Positions 15,743 through 23,988 of a stretch of DNA of 64,000 nucleotides are shown one piece after another. The notes under the pieces were generated by a model. It was given only the letters and a program-made list of their open reading frames with translations, was not told the DNA's origin and ran no database searches. The stretch comes from Sanguibacter keddieii DSM 10542 (GTDB lineage Bacteria; Actinomycetota; Actinomycetes; Actinomycetales; Cellulomonadaceae): assembly GCF_000024925.1 (NCBI RefSeq), contig NC_013521.1:3844001-3908000 (forward strand), read 5' to 3'. Within the stretch, counting starts at the first letter, position 1. Each line of letters opens with the position of its first letter. The position numbers and the translations under genes were made by a program.

Positions 15743-17086
15743 CTACGGCTCGACGACGAAGGTGTTGAGGGACCGCGCCTCGAGGGTCGCCGTGAAGCTC
15801 TTCGACTCGTCTCCGGGGACCGTGAAGGCGAACTCCTCGTCGCGGTCGAGGGCGTTCTGCACCACGACCACGATCGACCCGTCGGGGTTCTCGTACGCGG
15901 AGCCCTGCGCGCTGAACCGGCCCGTCACACCGAGCGGCACCGCCCCAGGGCGCACCGCGGAGGAGTAGTGCTTGAGCACGTAGTACTCGGGGTTGCGCGT
16001 GAAGGTGCGCGCCTGGGTGTCGACGGTGATGAGCGAGTTCTGCGGCCAGCCCCAGGTGCTCAGACCACCGGGCTCGAGCGCCATGTTCCAGTAGGTGTAC
16101 CCGGTCGCCCCGTGCTGCAGGTAGTGGCGGACCAGGTGGAAGACGTACTCGGCCTCCTCCCAGTTGTTCTCGCCGAACCCGCACTCCGACTCGGTCTGCA
16201 TGATCTCGAGCTCGGGCCACGCGTCGTGCGTGCGGGCGACCGCGTGCTGGCCGGCCCACTGGTAGCCGATCCCGGCGATGTGCTTGCGGGCGTCGTCGTC
16301 GAACAGGATGTTGTCGACGAAGCGCGCGTAGTTGGTGAGCGCCTGGCCGGTCGCGGTGAACTTCATGTCCTCCGGGCCGTTGAGGGTCCCGAGGAAGATC
16401 TTCGCCGTGAGACCTGCGGCCTCGAAGGCGGGGCCCATGTGGTCGCGGACGAAGACCCGCAGCTGCTCCGACGTCCACACGCACGACGGGAACTTCTGGT
16501 CGGCGAACACCTCGTTCTGGATGTGCACCTGGCTCACGGTGATGCCGCGCTCGGCGTAGGCCTGCACGAACCTCACGAAGTACTGCGCGTACGCGTCGAG
16601 GTTCTCCTGCGTCATGACGAGGGTGCCGGAGTTGTACGCGGGCGGGTTCTTCATCCACGTGGGAGGGCTCCACGGCGAGCAGTGCAGCACCATGTCGTCC
16701 TGGTAGCGCTGCGCCTGCCGGATGAACGGGATGACCATCTCCTCGTCGCGCTCGACGGAGAAGTGCTCGAGCGCATAGTCACCCGGCGTCTCGTCGTAGG
16801 AGTACCAGGACGCGGCGAAGTCGTTCGCGCCAACAGCGGACCTGTTGACACGGAAGTTGAGCTCGTCCGGGCTGAAGAGCTCGCGGTAGACCGTCTCCTG
16901 GTCCGCCGTGCTGAGCGCGCTGATCGCGCGGTAGCCGAGCTCGTTGAACGTCCCGCCGAAGCCGCGCAGCGTCTGACCGCGCGATCCGGTGAGGGCGAGC
17001 CCCCGGGCGTCGGACGCACCCGGGGTGGGTGCGCCCCGGTCTGCCCAGAGGGCGTCGGCGGTCGAAGCGGTCCACGTCGTGGTCAC
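15743..17086 (-). CDS. GH30-family glycoside hydrolase
   Basis: A 447-residue retaining hydrolase of family GH30 (glucosylceramidase-like barrel plus side beta-domain). The opening QTLRGFGGTFNELG, the acid/base site VHIQNEVFADQK (Glu192) and the nucleophile in IMQTESECG (Glu299) are clear, and the C-terminal ~100 residues are the beta-sandwich. There is no signal peptide, so it works in the cytoplasm on imported beta-linked oligosaccharides; GH30 subfamilies act on glucosides, xylosides or beta-1,6-galactans and I cannot choose among them. The GTG start has GGAG six bases upstream. It follows the permease by 103 bases on the same strand and is probably co-transcribed with it. Confidence 0.88.
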   Translation of the reverse strand: MTTTWTASTADALWADRGAPTPGASDARGLALTGSRGQTLRGFGGTFNELGYRAISALSTADQETVYRELFSPDELNFRVNRSAVGANDFAASWYSYDETPGDYALEHFSVERDEEMVIPFIRQAQRYQDDMVLHCSPWSPPTWMKNPPAYNSGTLVMTQENLDAYAQYFVRFVQAYAERGITVSQVHIQNEVFADQKFPSCVWTSEQLRVFVRDHMGPAFEAAGLTAKIFLGTLNGPEDMKFTATGQALTNYARFVDNILFDDDARKHIAGIGYQWAGQHAVARTHDAWPELEIMQTESECGFGENNWEEAEYVFHLVRHYLQHGATGYTYWNMALEPGGLSTWGWPQNSLITVDTQARTFTRNPEYYVLKHYSSAVRPGAVPLGVTGRFSAQGSAYENPDGSIVVVVQNALDRDEEFAFTVPGDESKSFTATLEARSLNTFVVEP

Positions 17087-17189
17087 GAGAGTCTCCTGGC
17101 TGGTGGTGCGGGTGCGGTGGTACAGGTGGGCGGTGGTGCGTGCGGGGCAGCAGTGCGGGTGGCGCGGGTGGTCGGGGTCCGGGGGCGCG

Positions 17190-18490
17190 TCAGCGCACGG
17201 ACTTGATCCGGGTGATGAAGAACGCGCCGAGCAGCGCGGCGACGATCGCCACCGGGAACACGACCGAGTAGCTCCCGGTCGACACCACGAGGGCGGAGGT
17301 GAGCAGCGGCCCGACGGTCTGGCCGGCCGTCGTCGACAGGTTGAGGATGCCGAGGTCCTTGCCGGCCTGCTCCTCGTCCGGGAGCACGTCGACGTTGAGG
17401 GCCTGGTCGACCGAGGTGTAGACGCCGTAGCCGAAGCCGGCGATCCCCGCGAAGAGGAACATGCCCATGGGCGTCGGCCAGATCCACGGCATGGCGATGC
17501 CCACCGCGAACAGCACGCTCGACAGGACGACGGGGAGCTTGCGCCGCCCGATGAGGTCAGAGACGGGTCCGGCTGCGACCGACCCGACGAGGGAGACGAC
17601 GAGGAGGATCACCGACATGGTGGCGATGGTCCGCGCGGACTCGGCGACCGTCTGCCCCACGTGGTCCTGCACGATGTAGAGCTGGTACGCCATGATCATC
17701 TGGTAGCTGACCAGCATGAACAGGCGACCGGCGAAGGCCAGGTAGAAGTCCGGTGCGTTGCGCGGCGGCCTGAACGAGCGGAGCAGCTCGCGGAAGCCTG
17801 CCGCGGCGGGCGGGAGGTCGACCGCGGAGCGCTCACGCGGCCAGACCACGAGGGCGAGCACCGCGGATCCCGCCATGAAGGCCCCTCCGAGGATGAAGCC
17901 CGGCAGCGAGGTCGTGATGAAGGCTGCGCCGACGAGTGCGCCGAGCGGTGCGCCGCTCGCGAGCCCGCCGCCGTAGAACGCGGACATGGTGCCGCGGACC
18001 TTCATCGGGACCCGGTCGGCGAGGACGGCGACGGCCGGGGCGAGCATCATGTTGAGGCCGACCATCGCGACGCAGTAGCTCACGGTGATGGTCAGCGGCG
18101 AGTCGAGGACGCCGATGAGCGTCAGCGAGATCCCCGCGATGACGCCCCGGCGAGGATCCACGGCGCGCGCCGCCCGAACCGGCCGCGCGTGCGGTCGGAG
18201 AGGTTCCCGAAGAGCAGGTTCGACACGAGCGAGACCACAGCCGTGACGGCGCTGATGGTGCCGAGCAGCGCCTCGGGCGAGGACACCCCGATGTCGCGGA
18301 GGCGCTGCGGCAGCAGCACGGCGGCGACGATCTGCAGGCCGACGATCCACAGCAGGCCGAAGCCGAAGAACCCGGCGCCGAACCTCAGGGTGAGCGCACG
18401 GCTGAAGGGGGCTCCGGTGTCGGGGGCGAGGTCGGTCCCGGACGTGGTCGGGGTCGGGCCCTCGGCGGCGAGGGAGGTGCGGGTGTCCAT
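17190..18490 (-). pseudogene. MFS/GPH-type sugar permease with a one-base frameshift
   Basis: A ~434-residue, 12-helix permease of the MFS class, probably a sugar:cation symporter. It is split in two frames. From ATG 18490 (AAGAAGG upstream) the first frame runs through GRFGRRAPWILAGA and stops about 10 codons later; the second frame picks up at GVIAGISLTLIGVL and continues to IKSVR at 17190. Adding one G to the GGGG run (18145-18148 on the + strand, read as C) gives WILAGGVIAGISL, a normal permease helix. This is either a genuine recent inactivation or a homopolymer sequencing error. Flanking GH42, GH30 and TetR genes indicate uptake of a beta-glycoside. Confidence 0.8.
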
Positions 18491-18562
18491 GGGAACCTTC
18501 TTTGGTCATGGGAGTCGAGCGGCTCATCGGCGAGACGCGGGCCTTCCGGAGAAGGCTCACCA

Positions 18563-18580
18563 CTACCGAGTGATCGGTAG
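18563..18580. promoter_or_regulatory. TetR operator between permease and tetR genes
   Basis: CTACCGA (18563-18569) and TCGGTAG (18574-18580) are inverted around GTGA. The same arms form the operator before the GH42 gene, there without a spacer. The string GATCGGTAG followed by A/G-TA is common to both sites. Confidence 0.7.
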
Positions 18581-18663
18581 ATAGATGCAAATTACGACCG
18601 CGCGGTAGGAATGTCAACACCCGCCTCCACCGCCCCTCGCCGACCAGGCGGTACGGTGCGGGG

Positions 18664-19311
18664 ATGACCGGAACCCCCACGGACACACCACCGAGACGCC
18701 GCGTCCGCCTCTCCCGCGAGACGCGGATCGCGCAGATCCTCGAGGAGTCCACGCGCCTGGTCAGCCAGCACGGCTTCTACGGGTTCTCGCTCCAGGACGT
18801 CGCGACGGCTGTCGGCATCAGCCAGGCCGGCCTGCTGCACTACGTGGGGAGCAAGGAGGGCCTGCTCCAGCTCATCGTCGAGCAGCGCTACGACCGCCGC
18901 TTCGACCCCGAGGCGTACGTGGCGAGCGGCGACCCAGCCGCGACCCACCCTGACGGAGCCTCGTTCCCCGGCTACTGCCGGTTCCTCGTGCGCAACAACG
19001 CCGCCGAGCCCCAGCTCGTCCGCCTGTACATGGTGCTCGGCGCCGAGGCGATCTCCCCCGAGCACCCCGCGCACGAGTACTTCGACGCGCGCCCCGACGG
19101 CACCTGGGAGCTGTACTCCCGGACCCGCTGGCGGCTCCCGCCCGAGGTCGGCACCTGGGACGACGCACGCGACCTCGTCGAGATGGCCATCGAGGCCATG
19201 GACGGCGTGCAGCTGCGGTCGTTCCGGTCCCCCGCCGTGTGCATGGTCGACGGCTGGGCCCGCTTCGAGCAGGTCCTGTTCCCGTCACCGGTCTGGGACG
19301 ACTACCGCTGA
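18664..19311 (+). CDS. TetR-family regulator of the glycoside locus
   Basis: A 215-residue TetR regulator. The helix-turn-helix is FSLQDVATAVGISQAGLLHYV (residues ~39-59), followed by a long effector domain with LVRNNAAEPQLVRLYMVLGAE, a pattern shared by regulators beside carbohydrate genes. It is divergent from the permease and GH30 genes. Matching operators lie 84 bases upstream of its own start and in front of GH42, so it likely controls all of these. A TACGGT box ends six bases before the ATG, predicting a leaderless mRNA. The inducer is unknown, presumably a sugar. Confidence 0.85.
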   Translation: MTGTPTDTPPRRRVRLSRETRIAQILEESTRLVSQHGFYGFSLQDVATAVGISQAGLLHYVGSKEGLLQLIVEQRYDRRFDPEAYVASGDPAATHPDGASFPGYCRFLVRNNAAEPQLVRLYMVLGAEAISPEHPAHEYFDARPDGTWELYSRTRWRLPPEVGTWDDARDLVEMAIEAMDGVQLRSFRSPAVCMVDGWARFEQVLFPSPVWDDYR

Positions 19312-19443
19312 GCGGACCAGTACTGCTGAGCAGGGAGGTGTACCTCTCCCCATCGCCCGCGGTGGTGGCGACGCTCGTCGCGGGCAGATGATCAGGACCT
19401 GGCGTCAGACGACGCCGCTGGACCTGACCGGGGAGGCACGCAC

Positions 19444-19980
19444 ATGGCGACATGGGACGAGGAGACGGGGCCGTCGCACCGCGACCACATGGTCGAGATG
19501 CTCCGACCCGTGCGGTCGCCGTCGCCGTACCGCGACGACCGCTCCGGGTCGTGGTGGGCCATCCCCCTCGCGCTGCTGGCGGGTACGGGCCTGGTGGCGA
19601 TCGGTGTGGCGCTGATCCGTGGCACCGACGACGCCGGCCCGGTGATCGGTGTCGCCTTCGTCGCGTGGGGGCTGTCCTTCGTCACGCAGTACGGCGCCCT
19701 CGCCTGGTATGCCGTGCAGGTGGGGCGCCTGCGCCGCCGCCGCGAGCAGGCGGCGCTCCGCGGAGACCCGGCGCCGCCGCTCACCGACTTCGACGTCAGG
19801 CAGTTCCACGTGCCGATGCGCCCGACCTACTCGACGACCACCGGCGTCTTCGGGCTGGTCAACCCCGGCGACGCCCCGACCCCGCGCCTCATGGAGGTCG
19901 CCCAGGTGATCGGGTTCATCACCATGATCACCATGTGGGGTGCGGCGATCATCGGCGTCATCGCCGCGAAGGTCGGCTGA
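19444..19980 (+). CDS. Three-helix membrane protein
   Basis: A 178-residue hypothetical membrane protein. Hydrophobic segments are at WWAIPLALLAGTGLVAIGVAL, VIGVAFVAWGLSFVTQYGALAWYA and, near the C-terminus, VIGFITMITMWGAAIIGVIAAK; a charged loop with VGRLRRRREQA separates the second from a conserved-looking FHVPMRPTYSTTTG. The start is ATG with GGGAGG seven bases upstream. I do not recognise a family. Transcription probably ends at the hairpin 20033-20080. Confidence 0.75.
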   Translation: MATWDEETGPSHRDHMVEMLRPVRSPSPYRDDRSGSWWAIPLALLAGTGLVAIGVALIRGTDDAGPVIGVAFVAWGLSFVTQYGALAWYAVQVGRLRRRREQAALRGDPAPPLTDFDVRQFHVPMRPTYSTTTGVFGLVNPGDAPTPRLMEVAQVIGFITMITMWGAAIIGVIAAKVG

Positions 19981-20032
19981 CTCTCCTTCCCCCCGCCCGC
20001 CCTCGACTCGCGCACGGACCCACGATCACACC

Positions 20033-20080
20033 GGGGCGCGACGCCGAGGTACACCCTGGGGTCCCTCGGCGTCGCGCCCC
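20033..20080. terminator. 17-bp hairpin, copy 1 of a dispersed palindrome
   Basis: Perfect 17-bp stem GGGGCGCGACGCCGAGG with its complement (20033-20049 and 20064-20080) between convergent genes. The same stem sequence recurs at 21067-21114. No T-tract. Confidence 0.75.
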
Positions 20081-20097
20081 GTCCCTCGGGGCGGGGG

Positions 20098-20508
20098 TCA
20101 GTCGAGGACTGCCGTCGCCTCGACCTCGACGAGGACGTCGGGCATGAACAGGTACTCGACGCCGATGAGGGACGCCGGCGGCATCGGGGTCGGGAGGTCG
20201 AGCTCGGCGGCGACGCTCTCGACGCCCGCCATGAACGCGTCGATCTTCTCGGGCGCCCAGTGCGTGACGTAGAAGGTCAGGCGGACGACGTCGCGGAACG
20301 AGGCGCCGGCGCCGGCCAGCCCGGTCGCGGTGTTGCGCAGCGCCTGGGCGACCTGCCCGGCGAGGTCGTCAGGGGCCAACGGCGTCCCGTCGGGCCCGCG
20401 GGAGATCTGGCCGGAGACGTGCACCTGGCGGGTGCCGGTGCCGATCGCGACGTGGTGGTACGGGACGGGCTGGGGCATGCCCTCGGGGCTGAGCAGCTGG
20501 ACGGTCAC
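20098..20508 (-). CDS. RidA-family protein
   Basis: A 136-residue protein of the RidA/YjgF/UK114 family. Visible are the opening QLLSPEGMPQPVPYHHVAIG, the family core VHVSGQISRGPDG, LRNTATGLAGAGASFRDVVRLTFYV and a C-terminal VEYLFMPDVLVEVEATAVL. Family members deaminate reactive enamine/imine intermediates or act on related metabolites as trimers. I use GTG 20508 with GAGGAGA just upstream; the frame extends further but without support. It is divergent from an HxlR regulator with an inverted repeat between them. Confidence 0.85.
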   Translation of the reverse strand: MTVQLLSPEGMPQPVPYHHVAIGTGTRQVHVSGQISRGPDGTPLAPDDLAGQVAQALRNTATGLAGAGASFRDVVRLTFYVTHWAPEKIDAFMAGVESVAAELDLPTPMPPASLIGVEYLFMPDVLVEVEATAVLD

Positions 20509-20547
20509 GGGACTCTCCTCAGGGGTGGGACTATCAGGTGTCCAAGA

Positions 20548-20589
20548 GATACCTGGTCGCCGGAGAGCACCCCAACGAGACCAGGTATC
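20548..20589. promoter_or_regulatory. HxlR operator candidate
   Basis: GATACCTGGTC (20548-20558) and GACCAGGTATC (20579-20589) form a perfect 11-bp inverted repeat with centres about three helical turns apart, between the divergent ridA-like and hxlR-like genes. A further half-site, CTATCAGGTGTCC (20531-20543), lies next to it. Confidence 0.65.
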
Positions 20590-20623
20590 GCACCGGAGAC
20601 CACCCGAGCCGGAGAGCACCGCC

Positions 20624-21052
20624 ATGAGGACAGCACCGAGCGTCACCCCGGCGCTCTCGCCGCACGACACGCACGAGCACCACGACCACCCGGAGGTCGG
20701 CCCCGCGCACCGCGACCTCATCGCCCAGGTGCTCGACACCTGGTCGCTGCAGGTGCTCGCCGAGCTCTGCGACAGGCCGTCGCGGTTCAACGAGCTCCGT
20801 CGGGCGATCCCCGCCGTCACGCAGAAGTCGCTCACCGCGACCCTGCGCCGGCTCGAGCGCAACGGCGTCGTCGCCCGCGAGGTCGTCGCCACCCGCCCGG
20901 TCGCGGTCCGCTACAGCATCACGCCCCTCGGCAAGACCTTCCGGGAGCCGGTCGACGCGCTCCTCGCCTGGACCACAGCGCACATGGCGGACGTCGAGCA
21001 GGCCCGTGAGGCCTTCGACGACGCCACCGACGCCGAGCACGACGTCAGGTAG
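20624..21052 (+). CDS. HxlR-family transcriptional regulator
   Basis: A 142-residue winged-helix regulator of the HxlR family. The sequence VLDTWSLQVLAELCDRPSRFNELRRAIPAVTQKSLTATLRRLERNGVV is read across residues ~36-83 and shows the typical order: W-x(n)-L-G/R-FNEL-R-x-I-x-x-x-x-Q-K-x-L-x-x-x-L-R-x-L. HxlR proteins respond to electrophiles and redox stress. It is preceded by a His/Asp-rich N-terminus (DTHEHHDHPE) that might bind metal. It is divergent from the RidA-family gene, which it probably controls through the 20548-20589 repeat. Confidence 0.85.
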   Translation: MRTAPSVTPALSPHDTHEHHDHPEVGPAHRDLIAQVLDTWSLQVLAELCDRPSRFNELRRAIPAVTQKSLTATLRRLERNGVVAREVVATRPVAVRYSITPLGKTFREPVDALLAWTTAHMADVEQAREAFDDATDAEHDVR

Positions 21053-21066
21053 CCCCGCCGAGTGCC

Positions 21067-21114
21067 GGGGCGCGACGCCGAGGTACTTCCCGGAGTACCT
21101 CGGCGTCGCGCCCC
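21067..21114. terminator. 21-bp hairpin, copy 2 of a dispersed palindrome
   Basis: Perfect 21-bp stem (21067-21087 with 21094-21114) and six-base loop TCCCGG between convergent genes. The outer 17 bases of each arm equal those of 20033-20080, about 1 kb away. Confidence 0.75.
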
Positions 21115-21124
21115 GTCCCTCGGA

Positions 21125-22324
21125 TCAGGTGGTGGGGCGGGTGAGGCGGGCCAGGCGGAAACGCTCGGCGACAACACCCACCGGGCCGTCGACGTCCTCG
21201 GTCGCGAGGTCGCGCAGGACGCGGCCGAGGGAGGGCGCGAACTTGAAGCCGTGCCCGGAGAACCCGGCCGCCACGGTCACGCGGCCGACCCGGTCGAGCA
21301 CGAAGTCGTGGTCGGGCGTCGTCGTGTACGTGCACGAGATCGGGACCGCGGTGCTCGGGTCGACGCCGGGCACCCACTCGGCCACGTAGTCGAGCAGCTG
21401 GTCGAGCTGCGCCTGCTCGGGCTGGAAGCTCCGGTGGTCCGGGTCGGTCCGCGGGCCGACGCCGTGGAACCCGACCTTGATGCCCTCGCCCGGCGTCGCG
21501 AGGCCGTAGGTGCCGCTCGGCCAGCGCCGTCCTGGTCCGACGAGTGCCGGACCGGGGTCGTTGGTGAAGCTCGGCCAGGACAGCTCGTCCGGCGCACCGA
21601 CGCGCAGCGCGAAGTGCGCGGGCTGCTCCTGGGTGACCACGAGCGGGAGCGGTGTCCCGGACGCCCCGTCCGGCACCGAGCCACCGAGCAGCGGCGCCAC
21701 GAGCCCTGCGCTCCACGCCCCGACCGCCACGACGACGCGCTGCGCGATCACCTCACCGCTGTCGGTGAGCACCCGGACACCGCCCGGTGCGGTCTCGAGC
21801 CCCAGCACCGCGGTCGAGTGCCGGACCTGCGCACCGCGAGCGCGGGCGACCGCCTGGAACGCCTCGACCGCGCGGTCGGCGTGCACGCGGCCCGCCGTCT
21901 CGGTCTCGTGCAGCACCCGCCCGTCGAAGCGCAGGCCGGGCCAGCGCTCGGCGGCGGCCTCGGCGGAGAGCCACTCGTGCGGCACGCCGCGTGCCACGAA
22001 CGCCGCCGCGATCTCCTCTCGGCGGGCGTCGCCCGCTCCTCCGCTGACGCCACCGGTGAGGGTGAGCAGCTCGACGCCGGCCTCGGCCTCGAGGGCGCGC
22101 CAGTGCCCCAGGGCCTCCTGCGCGAGGTCCAGGTACTCGGGCTCCGCGTAGGTGGTGCGGTAGATGCGCGACGCCCCGTGGGAGGCGCCGCGCACGTGCC
22201 CGGGCTCGAAGCGCTCGAGGAGCAGCACCTCACGGCCCGCGGAGGCGAGGGCCCAGGCCGCGGCCGACCCCATCACCCCGCCGCCGACGACGACGGTCTC
22301 GACGGTCTCAGCGGTCTCGGTCAT
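21125..22324 (-). CDS. FAD-dependent amine oxidase, sarcosine-oxidase-like
   Basis: A 399-residue flavoprotein of the DAO superfamily, closest in layout to monomeric sarcosine oxidase and N-methyl-L-tryptophan oxidase. The dinucleotide motif VVVGGGVMGSAAAWALASAG is at the N-terminus, followed by GASHGASRIYR. Cys331 in the segment SCTYTTTPDHDFVLD is in the place of the cysteine that binds FAD covalently in this family, and the closing flavin motif FSGHGFKFAPSLG is intact. It would oxidise an N-methyl amino acid with oxygen, giving formaldehyde and hydrogen peroxide. The gene stands alone; the hairpin at 21067-21114 follows it. Confidence 0.88.
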   Translation of the reverse strand: MTETAETVETVVVGGGVMGSAAAWALASAGREVLLLERFEPGHVRGASHGASRIYRTTYAEPEYLDLAQEALGHWRALEAEAGVELLTLTGGVSGGAGDARREEIAAAFVARGVPHEWLSAEAAAERWPGLRFDGRVLHETETAGRVHADRAVEAFQAVARARGAQVRHSTAVLGLETAPGGVRVLTDSGEVIAQRVVVAVGAWSAGLVAPLLGGSVPDGASGTPLPLVVTQEQPAHFALRVGAPDELSWPSFTNDPGPALVGPGRRWPSGTYGLATPGEGIKVGFHGVGPRTDPDHRSFQPEQAQLDQLLDYVAEWVPGVDPSTAVPISCTYTTTPDHDFVLDRVGRVTVAAGFSGHGFKFAPSLGRVLRDLATEDVDGPVGVVAERFRLARLTRPTT

Positions 22325-22646
22325 GCTCGCTCCTCGGGTCTGGCTGGGCTGTGGCTCTCGCTGGGTACATCGTCGCGGTCCGGGCAGTGGTCAGCACGCA
22401 GTGGTCACGAGGTGGTCAATCACGGTCGTCGGCGCCCACCGTCCGCAGCGCCAGGCCCACGCAGCACCCCGGCACCTCACCTCCGTCTCACCTCCGCCTC
22501 ACATCGCGAATCGTACGTTCGTGATCATCGGGCCAGACCTCACGAAGACGTCAGGTCCTGTCAACCGGTCCTGTCCGGGCCCGGTCGACCAAGAAGGCCC
22601 CGAGGTGAGACGCACCGCGGGGATCTCTCACGGAAGGAACGCCACC
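22325..22646. other. Divergent intergenic region with possible operator
   Basis: A 322-bp gap between the divergent sarcosine-oxidase-like and amidase genes, with no credible ORF. It contains three GTGGTCA direct repeats (about 22389-22420) and, at 22503-22525, an imperfect palindrome with arms ATCGCGAA and TTCGTGAT around TCGTACG, which could be an operator for either gene. The rest shows nothing I can name. Confidence 0.45.
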
Positions 22647-23843
22647 ATGGCATGTCCACGTCGTCTGATCGTCGGTCCTGTGCTGGGGGCGCTGGTCGCC
22701 GCCGGTGCCCTCGCGACACCCGCGGCAGCCACCACGCCCCACCCCGTCAGCACCACCACGACCGAGGTCCCTCTCTCCGTCGACCCGCAGCAGCCCGGTA
22801 CGCCTGCGGCTGCGCCCGCGTCGACAGCGCGGTGGCAGCCGTCCGCCGCGCCCACGATCCGCACCGCGCAGGTGCCCTACACCTTGGACGCGCCGCCGGT
22901 GACGCTCGGCGCCGTCGCGGACTCGACCGGTTTTGCCGTCGCCGGGGTCGTCTGGGACGACACCGACGACGTCACGGTCTCGTCCGTGCAGCTGCGCACC
23001 CTCACCGGCGGAACGTGGTCCGACTGGGAGTCGATCGAGCCCGAGGAGTCCGATCAGGACCACGGACCCTCCGCAGGGTCCCGGACCGCCGGCACGGACC
23101 CGATCGCCGTCGGCGAGGTCGACCGCGTCGAGGTGCGCGTCGTCGCCGACGGCACGCCAGCGAACGCACGTCTGGCGGTCGTCGACCCGGGGTCCTCGGA
23201 CGCCGACGACATCCCTGTCGACGTGCCGCGCGAGGGCGGGACCCCGACGGTCCTGCCGCGCTCCGCCTGGGGTGCTGACGAGTCGATCATGACCTGGCGC
23301 CCGCAGCCTGCCACCGTCCAGGGCACCGTGATCCACCACACCGCCGGCACCAACGACTACACCCCGGAGCAGGTCCCGGCCATCCTCCGTGGGATCTACA
23401 CCTTCCACGCGCAGACCAACAACTGGGGCGACATCGGCTACAACTTCCTCGTCGACAAGTTCGGCCGGGCCTGGGAGGGACGCGCCGGCGGCATCACCAA
23501 CGCCACGACCGGGGCCCACGCCTTCGGGTTCAACGCCTGGACGACCGGGATCTCGGTCATGGGCAACTACACCACCGCCCCGATCTCCGACGCCGCCTGG
23601 GACACCGTCGCCGACCTCGCGGCATGGAAGCTCTCCGAGCGCGGCGTCGACGTCGACGGCACGATGACGGTCAACGGGAGGACCTACCCGGCTCTCGTCG
23701 GCCACCGAGACGTCGGTGTCACGGAGTGCCCCGGTGACCAGCTCTACGAGCGGCTCGACGAGCTGCGGGCGGCCGTCGGCGACCGGCAGGCCACCGACCA
23801 CCCGGTCGTCGGCACGTCGCACGAGGCCGACGCGGCGGCCTGA
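22647..23843 (+). CDS. Secreted N-acetylmuramoyl-L-alanine amidase (PGRP/Amidase_2)
   Basis: A 398-residue exported peptidoglycan hydrolase that cuts between N-acetylmuramic acid and L-alanine. A Sec signal peptide (MACPRRLIVGPVLGALVAAG to the AxA-like TPAAA site, ~28 residues) is followed by a Thr/Pro-rich linker, a beta-rich domain (~residues 75-200) as seen in secreted actinobacterial amidases, and the catalytic domain from LPRSAWGADE. Zinc ligands are in VIHHTAG (His230, with His231) and GHRDVGVTECPG (His353, Cys361). The start ATG has GGAAGGA nine bases upstream. It ends before a strong hairpin. Confidence 0.9.
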   Translation: MACPRRLIVGPVLGALVAAGALATPAAATTPHPVSTTTTEVPLSVDPQQPGTPAAAPASTARWQPSAAPTIRTAQVPYTLDAPPVTLGAVADSTGFAVAGVVWDDTDDVTVSSVQLRTLTGGTWSDWESIEPEESDQDHGPSAGSRTAGTDPIAVGEVDRVEVRVVADGTPANARLAVVDPGSSDADDIPVDVPREGGTPTVLPRSAWGADESIMTWRPQPATVQGTVIHHTAGTNDYTPEQVPAILRGIYTFHAQTNNWGDIGYNFLVDKFGRAWEGRAGGITNATTGAHAFGFNAWTTGISVMGNYTTAPISDAAWDTVADLAAWKLSERGVDVDGTMTVNGRTYPALVGHRDVGVTECPGDQLYERLDELRAAVGDRQATDHPVVGTSHEADAAA

Positions 23844-23892
23844 CCCGCACGCGGCCGCACCGTGACCGCTGCCCGGCCGAGCGGCCGGGACC

Positions 23893-23943
23893 GACCTCAG
23901 GCGCCCTCTCCCCCGCCGTACGGGGGAGAGGGCGCCTGAGGTC
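23893..23943. terminator. 23-bp hairpin at the end of the amidase gene and of the LLM operon
   Basis: Perfect 23-bp stem (23893-23915 with 23921-23943), loop CCGTA, between the convergent amidase gene and the last gene of the minus-strand operon. It probably ends transcription from both directions. No T-tract. Confidence 0.8.
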
Positions 23944-23988
23944 TCCGTCGTGTCGTCGCCAGGTCGGCACATCAGTCGACGCCCACCC

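Noticed and set aside
17100-17180. Possible small gene between the permease and GH30 genes
   Set aside because: The stretch is a GGTGCGGGTG-type low-complexity sequence without a ribosome binding site or a conserved frame.
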